A program made the translations under genes and the position numbers. Shown here in pieces: positions 33,375-44,413 of a DNA stretch of 64,000 nucleotides. This DNA is from Hortaea werneckii (Eukaryota > Ascomycota > Dothideomycetes > Mycosphaerellales > Teratosphaeriaceae), in assembly GCA_037044905.1 (NCBI GenBank), contig JBAOKB010000080.1, positions 1 through 64,000 of the forward strand, given 5' to 3'. The first letter of the stretch is position 1, and the number at the start of each line of letters is the position of its first letter. The notes under the pieces were generated by a model that was not told the DNA's origin, did not search any database, and saw nothing but the letters and a program-made list of their open reading frames with translations.

Positions 33375-34850
33375 TCACCTCAAGAACCCAACCCTCTCAA
33401 CAACCCACCTCCCCACCTTCACACTCGGCTGATCCAACCACCTCGTCCCCACCTCGCCCAAAGCCAAATTCATCGGGATGATAATCGCCTGACTGATGAC
33501 GAATCCGGCCGTCAGACCCACAGGTCCAACATCGGGAATCGCCAGCAGACCATCGTACCAATGCGCCGGTTCCTCGGTGAACTTGTACCGCCCGAGCACG
33601 CGACAGATGCGGTCCCCGATCGTCCAGAGGAAAGGGATGTGCACTAAGTAGAAGGAGAAGCTGACGCGGCCGAGATAGCGGAGCGGCCGGCTGGCAAGGA
33701 AGTCTTGGAGCCAGGGAATGCGGAGCACGCCGTACACGAGCATGGTCGCGCCGGGAATCTCATAGAAGCGCCAGAATTCGAGGTAATACGCTGGGGTGAG
33801 GGAGGTGAGGAAGGTCCAGCCGGGTGTGAGGAGGGCGAGGTCGATTTCGCGCATCCCGGTCGGTTGCGAGAGGAGGTACCAGCCTGCGAAGAAGAGGGCG
33901 TGGAAGATTCCCGTGCGGGCTCGGGGCGTAAGCCGTTTCAGAAGGCTGGTGTCGAGTCCGTAGATGTCGTTCATAGCTAGGAGTACCCCCGCCACGAACA
34001 TCGAGAGTGCCCACTGGTAGACGATCAGGAAGAACAGACACGTGCCGAGTAACAGCCAAGGTCGCAACCTGGGACTCATCAGGCTGACGAGGCCGATAAG
34101 GACGAAAACGACGATCGAGCCTTCAAACTCCACCGCGATGGTCCACGTTGGCGGATCATACCGGAACCACCGTCCAAAGGGCCCCGAATCAACAAACGGG
34201 GACAACACAATCGTCGTCTCCTTCACCCAAACCGCCAGCTCCACAAACACATTCGCCTCGGGCTCTGGCCAACTCGTCCAAGGCGCGAGCCCAAACGGCA
34301 AATGCAGCGCCAACGCCATGATCAACGAAAGCGCAATGGGCGGGATGAACAACCTAAACGGCCGTCTGATCCCCGCCGCCACTAGCGTCTTCCGCAACGA
34401 CGCAAAGGGCACTTCATGGTACAGCATCCGCAGCGGGGATAGACTAAGCACGTAGCCCGACAGCACGAAGAAGATGGCCACGGCGGGATTGCCACCCGTG
34501 AAGAATACCCGTACGAAGGGTAAGGTTGCGAAGAGCCGGTTGCTGTCTTGATACCCCCACCCGTAGCAGATCCCCGTCGTGCATTCGTACCAGTAGGATA
34601 TCCAGTGCGCCATGTAGACCATGAAGGCTGCTATGCCGCGGAGACCGTCCAGGTGGGCAAGGCCTTTGGGTTTGGGGGGTTGTTGGGATGTTCCCGCTGC
34701 AGGAGTGGCGTGGGAGACGTGGGAGCCATTTTCCAGATCGGCGGAGTTGCGGTTGGTGGTCGTTGTTTCGTATCTGGTGTCTTCTGTTGTGGTTGTGGTT
34801 GAAGTGGCGATATTGCCGAGTAAATGTCCCTCGCTAGCAGGTGGATTCAT
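33375..34850 (-). CDS. Acyltransferase-3 family membrane protein
   Basis: Single exon, 491 aa, ATG at 34850. About 60 hydrophilic Thr/Ser/Asn-rich residues precede the family entry motif LAHLDGLRGIAAFMVYMAHW. Then come FFVLSGYVLS, the loop PPTWTIAVEFEGS, and about ten transmembrane segments ending with LGRVSFSFYLVHIPFLW. These are the hallmarks of the acyltransferase-3 (OafA/NodX-like) fold, with the conserved His in MAHW. Family members O-acylate sugars, lipids or secondary metabolites. No sugar-biosynthesis or polyketide genes flank it, so the substrate is open. Confidence 0.88.
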   Translation of the reverse strand: MNPPASEGHLLGNIATSTTTTTEDTRYETTTTNRNSADLENGSHVSHATPAAGTSQQPPKPKGLAHLDGLRGIAAFMVYMAHWISYWYECTTGICYGWGYQDSNRLFATLPFVRVFFTGGNPAVAIFFVLSGYVLSLSPLRMLYHEVPFASLRKTLVAAGIRRPFRLFIPPIALSLIMALALHLPFGLAPWTSWPEPEANVFVELAVWVKETTIVLSPFVDSGPFGRWFRYDPPTWTIAVEFEGSIVVFVLIGLVSLMSPRLRPWLLLGTCLFFLIVYQWALSMFVAGVLLAMNDIYGLDTSLLKRLTPRARTGIFHALFFAGWYLLSQPTGMREIDLALLTPGWTFLTSLTPAYYLEFWRFYEIPGATMLVYGVLRIPWLQDFLASRPLRYLGRVSFSFYLVHIPFLWTIGDRICRVLGRYKFTEEPAHWYDGLLAIPDVGPVGLTAGFVISQAIIIPMNLALGEVGTRWLDQPSVKVGRWVVERVGFLR

Positions 34851-35675
34851 GATTCCTGTGATTTTAATTGATCGTCCCTACACAGTTCCATCCGCAGAAA
34901 GCTCGGTTCTTCCCCGGGGTGAGGGACCCTGTGATAGTGAGCTGGGTTGAGGCCAAAGAGACGGACGATCAGACGCGGCGTGGCCCTTCACATTTCATGA
35001 TGGTGAAAGGTAGATCAGAAAGTCACGACTCAAACGTCTTTTCGGCTCCTCCCTCCCCTTTCCCATGTGAATTAAGCGTGATGGGCGGGTGGGGTAGCGA
35101 GATGGGACCGCGGCGTAGCCCGGAGCTTAAAAGGAGCATCGGCTGGGAAAGCCTGGATCACTGTTGGTACTGAGCGTCTGGGGGAAGCACCCTGCCGCGA
35201 GACCACGGACGCGACTTATCACATTTGTATAGGCATATACTAATGTAGCGTAAGAATTACTAGAGCGCGTCGAGGGTCGTTAACCCGAGGTATGTATCAC
35301 AGGCTGCAGGGACAAACCGAATGAGAGGTCCAGGGGGATCTGGGAGACGGTTGTTGCTGGTGCTGTGGGACTGCTTCACGTGTAATGGAATTCTTTCGCC
35401 CGGGAATGAGCACTTACAATGAAGTCAAGGAATGGAACTGCTTAACGTGCAATTGGATTCTTTCGCCTGAGTATGAGCATTGAGAAAGAAAATAACTCGC
35501 GACAATTATCAATTCGCCATGAATCTCCGCGAACGGCAGCATGGCAAATAGAAGGAAATGGGAGTAAGCCCGGTAGGAACTTAAATGAAGAGAGCGCAGA
35601 AATAATAAGAAGTCCAGAAGAGTGTAACAGAGCTCTCGATTTTCACCTCTGTGTAAAATAATACAAAAAACTCCC
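34851..35675. other. Intergenic with a two-copy direct repeat
   Basis: 825 bp holding the acyltransferase promoter and the 3' flank of the DUF3632-like gene. No gene seen; see the repeat at 35371-35480. Confidence 0.5.
35371..35480. repeat. Imperfect direct repeat, two copies of about 43 bp
   Basis: Copy 1 at 35371-35412 and copy 2 at 35438-35480 share CTGCTT(C/A)ACGTG, GGA(A)TTCTTTCGCC and ATGAGCA. A 25-bp spacer separates them. Possibly a local duplication. Confidence 0.7.
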
Positions 35676-36226
35676 CTACACCACCCAAGTATCAACCACC
35701 TCCATCTCTTTCAGTATTAAAACCAACTCTCTAAGCCTGCTCCGCTCCCAGACCTCCGTAGACATACTTTCACAAGTCTCCGTTAGTTGAGGCCCGAGCA
35801 GCGGCAAATCTGACCATAACTTGATAGGATGTCCCCAGATAACAAGCATCTCTTTGTCCAGTCTCTTCAGCTCCAATACGAGTGTCGCGAGCGCGTTCAT
35901 GGCTGGGTGGTTTGGAGGGATCTGCTCGGCAATCCTGAAGACTAATTCCCAAAACTCGAGAAGGAAAGATGCTGGGTCCTCGGCCTTCGTCTCCGTATTA
36001 GCGCGGCGTGTTGAGAAGAGGATTGCATCGATGCTAGCTGCTTTTTGCGCCGCGGTGTGATGTGAGCGCTAGGTGGAGAGTTAGTAGATAGCCTTTGCCT
36101 ATTGGGAGGAAGACTAACAGCTTGCAGAAAATTAGCAATGAGATTGAATATTTGAACCTCAATATCCCATGATTGGTCGTCGAGCTGGAGATCAAGAGCC
36201 GGCCACGAAGCCTCGCTAGAAGCCAT
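35676..36226 (-). CDS. DUF3632-like fungal unknown, short
   Basis: Exons 36119-36226 and 35676-36068; intron 36069-36118 (50 nt, GTTAGT donor, CTAAC branch site); 166 aa. The splice joins LIANFLQA to RSHHTAAQKAASIDAILF. The sequence PASFLLEFWELVFRIAEQIP followed by HPAMNALATLVLELKRLD and WSDLPLLGPQL matches the pattern of fungal DUF3632 proteins. Those usually continue well beyond this point with a WVNLNAF-like segment; here the frame stops soon after, at VVDTWVV. It may be truncated, or a further exon may be missed. Function unknown. Confidence 0.6.
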
Positions 36227-36713
36227 TAAAATCCAACAGAGATGGTTGTGGATGTAAAATTATTCTTCCGCTATGTCTCTTGTGCAGGTTCCCGACATAA
36301 ATGTTCGAACGTAGGAGGCAGTCGGTGCGGAACAATCAATATAGAAGGTCCATGTTTTGCCGGGTCGTTGTCTCGTTGCGTAACGTCATCTGCACACCTC
36401 ACCATGACACCTCTGTAGGGTCTCGTTTGTATAGCCATTTATCGTACAGGAAGTAAGCATGGCGAAAACTGCGGGAGAAGAAATCGTTCGCTTGGTGAGT
36501 TCACGATAAAAGAGATATACATTTTCGAAAAAATATTAACACAACGCTGATGTTGAATCCCCAGAAAACTTCCCCCAACCAAGGTCCCATCTCCATCTAT
36601 CATCAAACCACAACGGTGGCCCTCTTAACACCCCAAAGCACAAAGAGGCAGCCAGCAGAATCGTGACGCAGCAGTACACAAGAAGGGGTTCCAAAAAGAA
36701 ACAGAGGTAGTTT
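36227..36713. other. Intergenic, 487 bp
   Basis: Between the start of the DUF3632-like gene and the end of the ADCK gene. It probably holds the former's promoter. No gene or RNA seen. Confidence 0.45.
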
Positions 36714-38510
36714 CTATATAACACTCACCTCCAACCCCATCCGCCGGCGCGCACTAAGATACAATTCATACGCCCTCAACTTCAACGCGACACGCGCATA
36801 CCCCACCAGCGCAACACTATACCTCAACAAATTCCCCGGCCAGACCAAGCTCCCCTTAATCCTATCAACCTGCTCCTGGAAAACACAACGCGCGGCGTAG
36901 CGCGCGAGGATCATGAACGTTCGGACGGGACCATTGCGGGTCTGCAGATTCTCGTCTAGACTGCGGGTGAGGTCGTTAGTTTTCAGGATGAGCAGGATGA
37001 CGCGGGGCACGCGGCCGAGCAGGGAGACGATCTGTTCGATGAGGCCCTGGCCCAGGGCGTCGGAGATGGCGCGTTTTTCTTCCGCGTTGCGCGAGCTGGC
37101 GACGCCTTGCGAGGGGGTCGAGAGCGTCTTGTAGTCCCGGCCCGTGATGGCGGAGGCGAAGATGGGGAATTCGTCCGCCCCGATCCCGGCGACTTCGTAG
37201 GCGTACTTGCGCATTTCGGGTTCGTCCATGTTGAGCACGGCGAGCCACATGTGCGCGTAGGCGGTGCGGAGTTGGGGTGGGATGTCGCGGTATAGGCCGT
37301 GGTCGTAGAGGATGATGTCGAAGTTGCGAGGGCGGCGTTTGGTGTTGTTTAGCTTGATGGCTAGGTTGCCGCCGTGGGGGTCGCAATGGAGTGGTGCGTC
37401 TTTGCCGAAGATCATCTGGTTGAATACGCGTGAGAGCGCGGCGGAGACTTCGTCGCGGTCGATGCCGTTGGAGTCGAGGAACTCCAGGTCGTCCGGTCGT
37501 GCGCCGTTGATGAATTCCATAACCAATACCCTCCTCTCTGCCCACTTCACATCAGGTATGATAAGCGGTAGTTCAGGTAACTTCGAAAAGTACTCCTTCG
37601 CCCTCTTCGCATTCCGTCCCTCTTCCCGGAAGTCCAGCTCCTTTGGCAAAGAAATCTGCATCTCGTCGCTCAACCACGTGAGGTCGTATTCCGGGAACCA
37701 GTACTTCAAGGTCCGGAAAGTGAACTTCGTCAACGCAATATCCAATCTCGCCCACTCGTCCAAACTCGGATGCTGCACTTTGACCGCGACCTTCTCATCG
37801 CTCCCCCTCAACCGCGCGATATGCACCTGGGCCAGACTCGCCGCTCCAATCGGCCGTCGCTCGAACTCGGAAAACATATCGTCCAGACTCTCCCCGGTAT
37901 CATCCTTCACCATCTCCTCAATACTGCTATAGCTACTCACGGGACACTTATCCTGCAGCGGCACAAACGTCTCACACCACTCGCTCGGCAGCAGGTAATT
38001 CAGACTGCTCAGATGCTGACCCAGCTTGATAAAGATACTCCCGTTCTTCTCCATGGCCTCCAACGTCCGCTCCGCGCAGCGTTTGTGGCACGCGCTCAGC
38101 TGCGCCTGGTAGTTCGGCTCCGTCCCGTCCTTCTTCATCATCCAGTAGTAGTCGTTCACGCAGAGCGCTAGCGTCCAGCCTACGCGCCCGGAGCGCTCGC
38201 ACGAGATGTAGACGTGTCGGGCGCGTTCGGAGACGGCGAGGCCGGTGCAGAGGGTCACGAAGGCGGCGGTCGCCCAGAGTGCGACTTTGCGGTGCTTGGG
38301 AGGGATCTTGCCGATGCGTTCGCGCCAGGCGCGCTTGCCCGCTTGCGAGTAGACGGTCGAGGTGTAGGAGAGGCGGGCATGTTGGGTCTTCGGCTGGATA
38401 CGAGGACGCTGCTGCTGTGGCCGGGTCCGTAGACATTCGCGACAGATCCATGGGTTCCTGGTTTGTCTTGCGAAGGCGGAGAGGGCCCGCCCAGGAGTAA
38501 GACTGTTCAT
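36714..38510 (-). CDS. ABC1/ADCK (UbiB) family atypical kinase, Mcp2/ADCK1-like
   Basis: 598 aa, ATG at 38510. The N-terminus is Arg-rich (mitochondrial targeting), then a membrane segment (about residues 74-93). The family signature KxGQ is in IFIKLGQHLSSL (about residue 155), followed by the Ala-rich loop IGAASLAQVH, the lysine in KVAVKVQHP, the family motif LDFREEGRNAKR, and the catalytic-like HCDPHGGNL and YDHG (metal-binding Asp). It resembles yeast Mcp2 and ADCK1 rather than Coq8, whose signature segment differs. These inner-membrane proteins affect mitochondrial lipid homeostasis. The frame ends at GLE followed by GTGAGT, a perfect donor, so a short final exon downstream cannot be excluded. 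Confidence 0.88.
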   Translation of the reverse strand: MNSLTPGRALSAFARQTRNPWICRECLRTRPQQQRPRIQPKTQHARLSYTSTVYSQAGKRAWRERIGKIPPKHRKVALWATAAFVTLCTGLAVSERARHVYISCERSGRVGWTLALCVNDYYWMMKKDGTEPNYQAQLSACHKRCAERTLEAMEKNGSIFIKLGQHLSSLNYLLPSEWCETFVPLQDKCPVSSYSSIEEMVKDDTGESLDDMFSEFERRPIGAASLAQVHIARLRGSDEKVAVKVQHPSLDEWARLDIALTKFTFRTLKYWFPEYDLTWLSDEMQISLPKELDFREEGRNAKRAKEYFSKLPELPLIIPDVKWAERRVLVMEFINGARPDDLEFLDSNGIDRDEVSAALSRVFNQMIFGKDAPLHCDPHGGNLAIKLNNTKRRPRNFDIILYDHGLYRDIPPQLRTAYAHMWLAVLNMDEPEMRKYAYEVAGIGADEFPIFASAITGRDYKTLSTPSQGVASSRNAEEKRAISDALGQGLIEQIVSLLGRVPRVILLILKTNDLTRSLDENLQTRNGPVRTFMILARYAARCVFQEQVDRIKGSLVWPGNLLRYSVALVGYARVALKLRAYELYLSARRRMGLEVSVI

Positions 38511-39161
38511 GATGGGTGGAGATGGGAGAGCAGAGGCGGACGATCAAGCCCTTGCCCTCAAGACTCTTCTATGCTGTGTAAGCCAACATGGCTTCTGGGA
38601 ATGGCACTGATAGCAATGCGCGCATTAAACGAAGGATCGCTTGTTTGAAAGACATCATGTCCAGTAACTTTCCTAGTCGCCGCTGCGCGGACCGAAGCTC
38701 TCCGATGGCCGACCATATCAAAACTACCTAGGTACAGTACATACTAGTACTTCACGTGTACAGATTCTCGGAGAGGTCCTCATGACTTTCTAAAAGCACA
38801 GGACGAGCTATGTGCAAGGCAACATGCAGATTGAGAACAAAGTGTTCATGCACTTGTGCGAAAGAGAAATATAAAAGGGAAAGTGACTCTCAGAACAGCC
38901 AGACAGCAACAGACTACACTCCTACCATCTATCTACCCCATTGACTGACCGACTCCCCTCTCCCAATCCCCCCCTAAATCCCCATCCTCCCCAACCACAA
39001 CACTTCTATTATACAACAAACAGAACAAGAAAAAGTTGGGGTTGAAAGAGGGGAGCAGGATTGAGACCGTGGAGGCGCGGGGGCGGGAGAGTCCGAATCA
39101 CCCACTCAACCTCTTCTCCTTATTTCCCACCTAAACTCATCTCATAGATACACAAAAGAGC
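38511..39161. other. Intergenic, 651 bp
   Basis: ADCK promoter and porin 3' UTR; pyrimidine-rich near 38900-39000. No gene seen. Confidence 0.5.
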
Positions 39162-40778
39162 TTAACCCTCGAAAGTCAAGCTGGTGCCGATCTTGTGGCC
39201 GGCCTCGTTGAGCTTCTGGGTGTCGAGGGAGAGGCCGAGACCGAGGGTGGTGCCAGCGTTGAGCTTGGTGCTGTAGGCGAAAGCGGCGATACCGCGGTCG
39301 TTGATCTTGGCCTGAAATAGTGAAAAAGACGTGTATTAGCATCAAGTCCTTTGGTTATTGTCTTATGTTTCTCCTGCTTTTGTACAAATACACCATTCAA
39401 ACGTGGCGTTCTGGGAACCGCGGAATGAAACTTACCTTAGCGAAAGAAAGCGGGTCAAGCTTGTACTTGCTGGCCAGCTCAAGCCCAGCGGCCTTGGAGC
39501 CCGGGACGTCGTAGCCGGCCTTGGCGCCGACCTCGACGGAGCTGTTGACCTTCTGGTAGTAAGAGGCCATGATGACGTTCAGGTTCTGCACAGCGTTGAC
39601 GGTGGCGTTGTAGGCCGGGGTCTGGTAAGCGAGGCCGAGACCGTAGCGGGTGACGGCGCCCTTGCCGACGTCGTAGGCAGCCTCACCGCCGACGAGGAAG
39701 CCCTCGTGGCCGGCGACGGCGTCAACGGTGGCGTCGACGTTGCCGGAAGCGGTGCCGTAGTTGATGAAAGCACGGGTGTGCACGTTCGGGTTCTTCCAGG
39801 CGAGGTTCAGCTTCTGGGCAGCTGAGTTCGGCTTGGATGGGTTCCAGAGGTTCTGGAGGTCGACCTTGGCGCCTGGGGCAACGACGTCGGAGAGCTCGAC
39901 CTTGGTGTCAAGGAGAGAGGCGGTGGTCCAGGCCTGGGTGATGGTGACACCTGTTGCAGGAAGCCGAAGGGTTAGGGCGAGCTTTTCTTGTGTGCCAAAG
40001 CCGTTGGGGACACCGATTGCGGAGAGGTAAAGGTGGGTGCGTAGAGGTGAAGGGAGAGCGGTAATGAAGGATATAGATTTGATGAAACCGTTGCGGCCGC
40101 GTTGCGTTGTGGAAGATGCGGGTGCTAATTGTGACGATGAAGATGGTGCTGGGGTAGAGAAGTCAGAAGGAGATTGATATTGCGCACCTTGAGGCTTGAG
40201 GGTGTGCTTGCCCTCGATCTGTGGAGAGAATCAGTACTGCCATTGCGAGGCTGAGTGGTCATGGAGAAGAACTTACGGAACCAGAGGTCACACCGTCGAA
40301 GCCCTGCTTGCCCTTGACGGCGACGTTGGTGCCGTTCGGGGCCTTGAGCTTGACATCAAGCGTGCCTGTATCACATCTATCAGCATATCGCGTTTTTGCG
40401 CTTCAGCATTCCTCGCGCAGAGGAGCAGGAAGACTGACCCTGGGCAGTGTGGTAGAAGTCCTTGTTGATAAGCTATGCCAACCTCCATATCAGTATCTCC
40501 ACTCTGTAGATCTTCCTCTGCTCTTGTTGTGATGGAAACGTACGTCGTTGGCGGCCTTGCCCAGGTCACCGAAAGCCGGAACTGGCATGGCGAAGGAGCG
40601 GTTGATATCGTTGGCCAGCTTCTCGGTGGAGCCGACTGGCTTCTACAATCCCAAAAGGAGAAACGTGATGTTAGCTTTCCTGATTCGCATCTGGTTGTTT
40701 TCAACACAGCTCCGCGCTGCATGTGTCGCAGGAGATACGCACGGGGATCTCAGAGCTGAACGGCGGGATGGAGCCCAT
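39162..40778 (-). CDS. por1: Mitochondrial outer-membrane porin (VDAC), seven exons
   Basis: Exons 40743-40778, 40544-40642, 40439-40472, 40277-40365, 40188-40218, 39436-39950 and 39162-39311. The canonical start is the internal ATG at 40588 (MPVPAFGDLGKAAND), giving 287 aa like Neurospora porin (283). From the upstream ATG at 40778 the frame would add 30 residues (MGSIPPFSSEIP...) for 317 aa. Visible porin hallmarks: LINKDFYHT, GHEGFLVGGEAAYDV, SFAKAKINDRGIAA, and the C-terminal strand DTQKLNEAGHKIGTSLTFEG. VDAC is a beta-barrel that passes ATP, ADP and other metabolites. The many short 5' introns with a long fifth intron (237 nt) are typical for fungal porin genes. The two possible starts are the only uncertainty. 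Confidence 0.93.
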
Positions 40779-41720
40779 TTTTGCTTTTGGAAATGGTATT
40801 TGGGAAGGGGAGATGTAGTGTGGTGGTGATCAAAGGGAAATATATTCGTGAGTAAAGGGAGTGGTTGTAGCAGGAGGGTGTTTCACGAGAAAACATCGGA
40901 CGGCGGCCAGCCCGGAAGAGACCCGAGCGCGCGCCGCAAGTCGGGATTGCATGGGCTCATGAGACAGCAAGCTGGGAAAGCTGGGGCCAAGGCCACTCAC
41001 CTGCGACAGCCAATCACCACCGCCACCTCTCCCATGCCTCGACGCGGGGGAGGAGGAGGCGGACGAAGGTTCCTGGAGCTGGAGAGCATCGTGTTCGCGG
41101 TGCAGCATTACTGACATGGCCATTTTGACGGCGATCGTTCATCTCTTGGCTAAGAAGTGGGTTGGACTTAAATGACAGCAGGAGAGGTGAAGTGAGAACA
41201 GAGTATGCCTTTGAAAGAATGCAAACGCAAGGAGACACACAAACGCTGCCCCTTCCCGTCCTCCCTTTCCTCTTTTGATCAATGATACGCGCTATCTTTC
41301 TTCCAAACAAGGCAAGAGCGAAGGACGATCCCAAAGATCACGTTACGAAAAAGTAAAAGAAGAGAAATCGATAATGAACTGTGTTGTAAGACTGTCGCAA
41401 ATATCACATCACCTAAACCTATCTCCTCATCAATCCAAACAAAACCTCACATGTCGGACAGGTGTCCAGCATGCAGCGCCACCGCACATGATAAAAGATC
41501 TCTCATGAGCTTCATACCCTGTCAGAAGCAAAGAAGCGGCCAAGTAAGAATCGAAGGCTAAGAGAAGACGAAGAGCAGACCCCGGCCCATCCTCTCCGTC
41601 CCTCCCTATACAGAACAAATTCATCTCCTCCCTCGTGAAATCCATCCCTCATAGTAGACATACCCCCCTCCACCTCATCTCACCTCCCCAAATCCAGCCG
41701 ATACCAAGCGGCAACCCCAT
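40779..41720. other. Intergenic, 942 bp
   Basis: Porin promoter and asparagine synthetase 3' flank. Short low-quality frames only. Confidence 0.5.
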
Positions 41721-43692
41721 CTATTTTCCTTCCCTCTCCGGCTCATACGCCTGATCGTGCACACCCGCAATCGCGCGTCCACTCGGGTCCGTCGCCTTAC
41801 TCCACATCGGCACCCAACGCATAACCGTCTCCGCACAGTACGGGGGGAAATGCTCGTCGAACATACACCGATACCAGTACCCCTCCTTCGAATCCGGACA
41901 GTCCTTCGGATCCCAATGCGGCTTATCCTTGGCCATCTGCTCCGGCAGCATCTGCTGATCCGTGACCATCTTCTCGGCCTCGTCTTTCAGGCCGTCGATC
42001 CAGCCATACCCCACGCCGTCACTGAACTGCTCCTTCTGACGCCAGAGGATGTGCTCGGGGAGATAAGGTTTGTTTTCACCCGGGGGTAACACGCTCGGGT
42101 CGAAGGCCTTGCGGAGGATGTACTTCTCGATGCGGCCCTGGTCCTTCTTGATCATCTTCTCCTCCGGGTCGAGGTTCATGGCCACGTCGAGGAACTCCTT
42201 GTCCAGAAAGGGCACGCGGGCTTCGACGCCCCACGCCGACGTGGACTTGTTGGCCCGCAGACAGTCGGCCAGGTGCAGGTTCTTGACCCGGCGCACCGTC
42301 TCCTCGTGGAAGGCGGCTTTGTCCGGCGCGTTGTGGAAGTAGAGGTAGCCGCCGAAGATCTCGTCCGAGCCTTCGCCCGACAGCACCATTTTCACGCCCA
42401 TGGCTTTGATCTTGCGCGAGAGCAGGAACATGGGCGTCGAGGCGCGGATGGTCGTCACGTCGTAGGTCTCCAGGTGGAAGATGACGTCGAACAGGGCGTC
42501 GAGTCCTTCCTGGATGGTGAAGGTGAAGGAGTGGTGCTTGGTCCCGAGGAACTTGGCGACTTCCTGCGCGGCTTTGCCGTCAGGAGAGTTGGGTAGACCG
42601 ATGGAGAAGGAATTCAGCTGGGCGAGGACTGGAACGTCTGTAAGACGGTAGTTCTCGTCAATGCCGGCAAGGCTGTCCTCGTTGGTAGAGTCGGTCTGCT
42701 GCTGCTGCGCCGCGCCGCCGTTCGTCGCGGGACTCGTCGTCCCAGACTGCAACAGCGCCTGCTGTCTCGCATATTCCTTCTGCAAGCGCAACGTCTCCCG
42801 CTGCGCAATCGCCGCCACCAACGAGCTATCCAACCCACCGCTCAACAAAACACCGTAAGGCACTTCAGCCATCAACCGCTTCCTGACACTCTTCTCGAAC
42901 GTCTCGCGCAGGACCTTCAGATCGCACGGCGTGCTGGGGATCCGCTCCGGCTGCGTCAACCACTCCGGCACAAAATACCGCGTCACCTTATCCGTCTTGG
43001 AATCGTACACGTGGCCCGGCGGGAAGGACTCGATCTGGTCGCACACGGGGTGCAGACACTTGAGCTCGCTGGCAAAGTACACGCTCCCAGGCGTAGAGCT
43101 GCTGCGGCCCATGTAGAAGGTCGTGATCCCGATCGGGTCCCGCGCCGCGATCAACCGGTCTTGCTTCTTATCGTGCAGCACCCAGCTGAACATGCCGTCG
43201 AGGTGCTTGGGCGCGTCGATGCCATATTCCTGGTACAGCGGGATGATGACCTCGCAGTCGCTGTGCGTCTTGAAGTTGTACGTGTGGTGCAGGCGTTTCC
43301 GCAGGATCTTGTGGTTGTAGATCTCGCCGTTGACGGCGAGGGCGATGCTTTCGTCGTCCGAGAGGATGGGCTGTGCGCCCGTGTCGATGCCCACGATGGA
43401 CAGCCGCTCGTGCACGAGGATCGTCGAGTTCGCCGTGTGGTTGCCGCTCCAGTCGGGTCCCCGGTGCTTGACCTGCTTGCCCATGCGGATGGCGGTCGAG
43501 CGGAATTTCTGGACATCGGGGTGGCTGTGGACAGGGAAGAAGGGATGTTAGTTGAGTCCCTACTTCTTTCAGGTGGTTGTGTAGGGGTTGGGGTATTTCG
43601 TCTGTTCTTCCATTGGACTGCGATTGCTCTTGGAAGCATTGGTAGGCATTGTCTTTTTGCGCTTACCAGTGACAGGCGAAGATGCCGCACAT
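41721..43692 (-). CDS. asn2: Asparagine synthetase (glutamine-hydrolysing)
   Basis: Exons 43667-43692 (26 nt) and 41721-43524; intron 43525-43666 (142 nt); 609 aa. The tiny first exon encodes MCGIFACH, so Cys2 is the glutaminase nucleophile. The splice gives CHPDVQKFRSTAI, then HRGPDWSGNHT. The synthetase domain has the ATP-pyrophosphatase loop LLSGGLDSSLVAAI, and VLSGEGSDEIFGGYLYF. An inserted Gln-rich, low-complexity segment of about 40 residues lies between LRLQKEYAR and the TDVPVLAQL segment. The enzyme makes Asn from Asp, Gln and ATP in the cytosol. A GTGACTCG sequence (reverse of 43853-43860) about 165 bp upstream resembles a CPC1/Gcn4 half site. Confidence 0.96.
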
Positions 43693-44413
43693 GATGGCGA
43701 CCGGGCTACGTTACTCCGTAGCGAGAGGGGTGGTTGAAGAGGTGGTGCGATTGCAGCGATCCAAAGGAATAGAAGCGCCCTTTCAACAGCAATAATAGTA
43801 ATAAGTTCGTCTTTGATAGGATATGCCCCTCACTGTGACACATCAAATAGTTCGAGTCACGAAATTCGTTCCGATTTCGCTGCGAGACGAACCGTTGCCG
43901 CTGCCGCCGCCCAGATGCTTGGGAGTTGACGTTTGACTTGGGCCCCGCCGCCCACTGTGGCTAATGCTGTCCAAGTGCTGTCGTTGGGTGGCTGCCGTTG
44001 GTTGCTTGCCAAGCGCTTTGTTTATGCCGCGCATGTGAACGTGACAGGGTGGCACGAGTAGGAAAGTGAATGCACCAGGTATTTCCGGCATGGTATATGG
44101 AACATGAAACATGGCCACGAACTTTGAGCATTATCATCAGTAGTGTTAATATTATCATTCTGGTGTACAGGGCGGAAGTGGGCTTACCCTCAGACAAAGA
44201 ACCCTACTTGTCTTAGGCAGCTAATAATAATATCCCGTCGCCGCCATCATCACCTTGCGTCACGCCTAGTCGCTTCACTTCATCAGTCGACATCTACACT
44301 TGATTGTAGTTCATAACATGCCACACACTTTCCGCAAAACTCGTCGTCTTCTCCGCCTCTAGAAGAGGCGTCCCCGCGACCATTACCTACTCCACCGCCC
44401 TCCCGCTCTGATC
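43693..44413. promoter_or_regulatory. Divergent intergenic region, asn2 / RhoGAP gene
   Basis: 721 bp head to head, with AT-rich sequence (TAATAATAATA, AATATTATC) near 44140-44230. Contains both promoters. The sequence GAGTCA at 43854-43859 (TGACTC on the minus strand) is a possible general-amino-acid-control site for asn2. Confidence 0.45.

Noticed and set aside
36976..37545. Arg/Pro/His-rich 189-codon frame inside the ADCK gene
   Set aside because: Out-of-frame translation of a GC-rich coding exon; composition is typical of a shadow.
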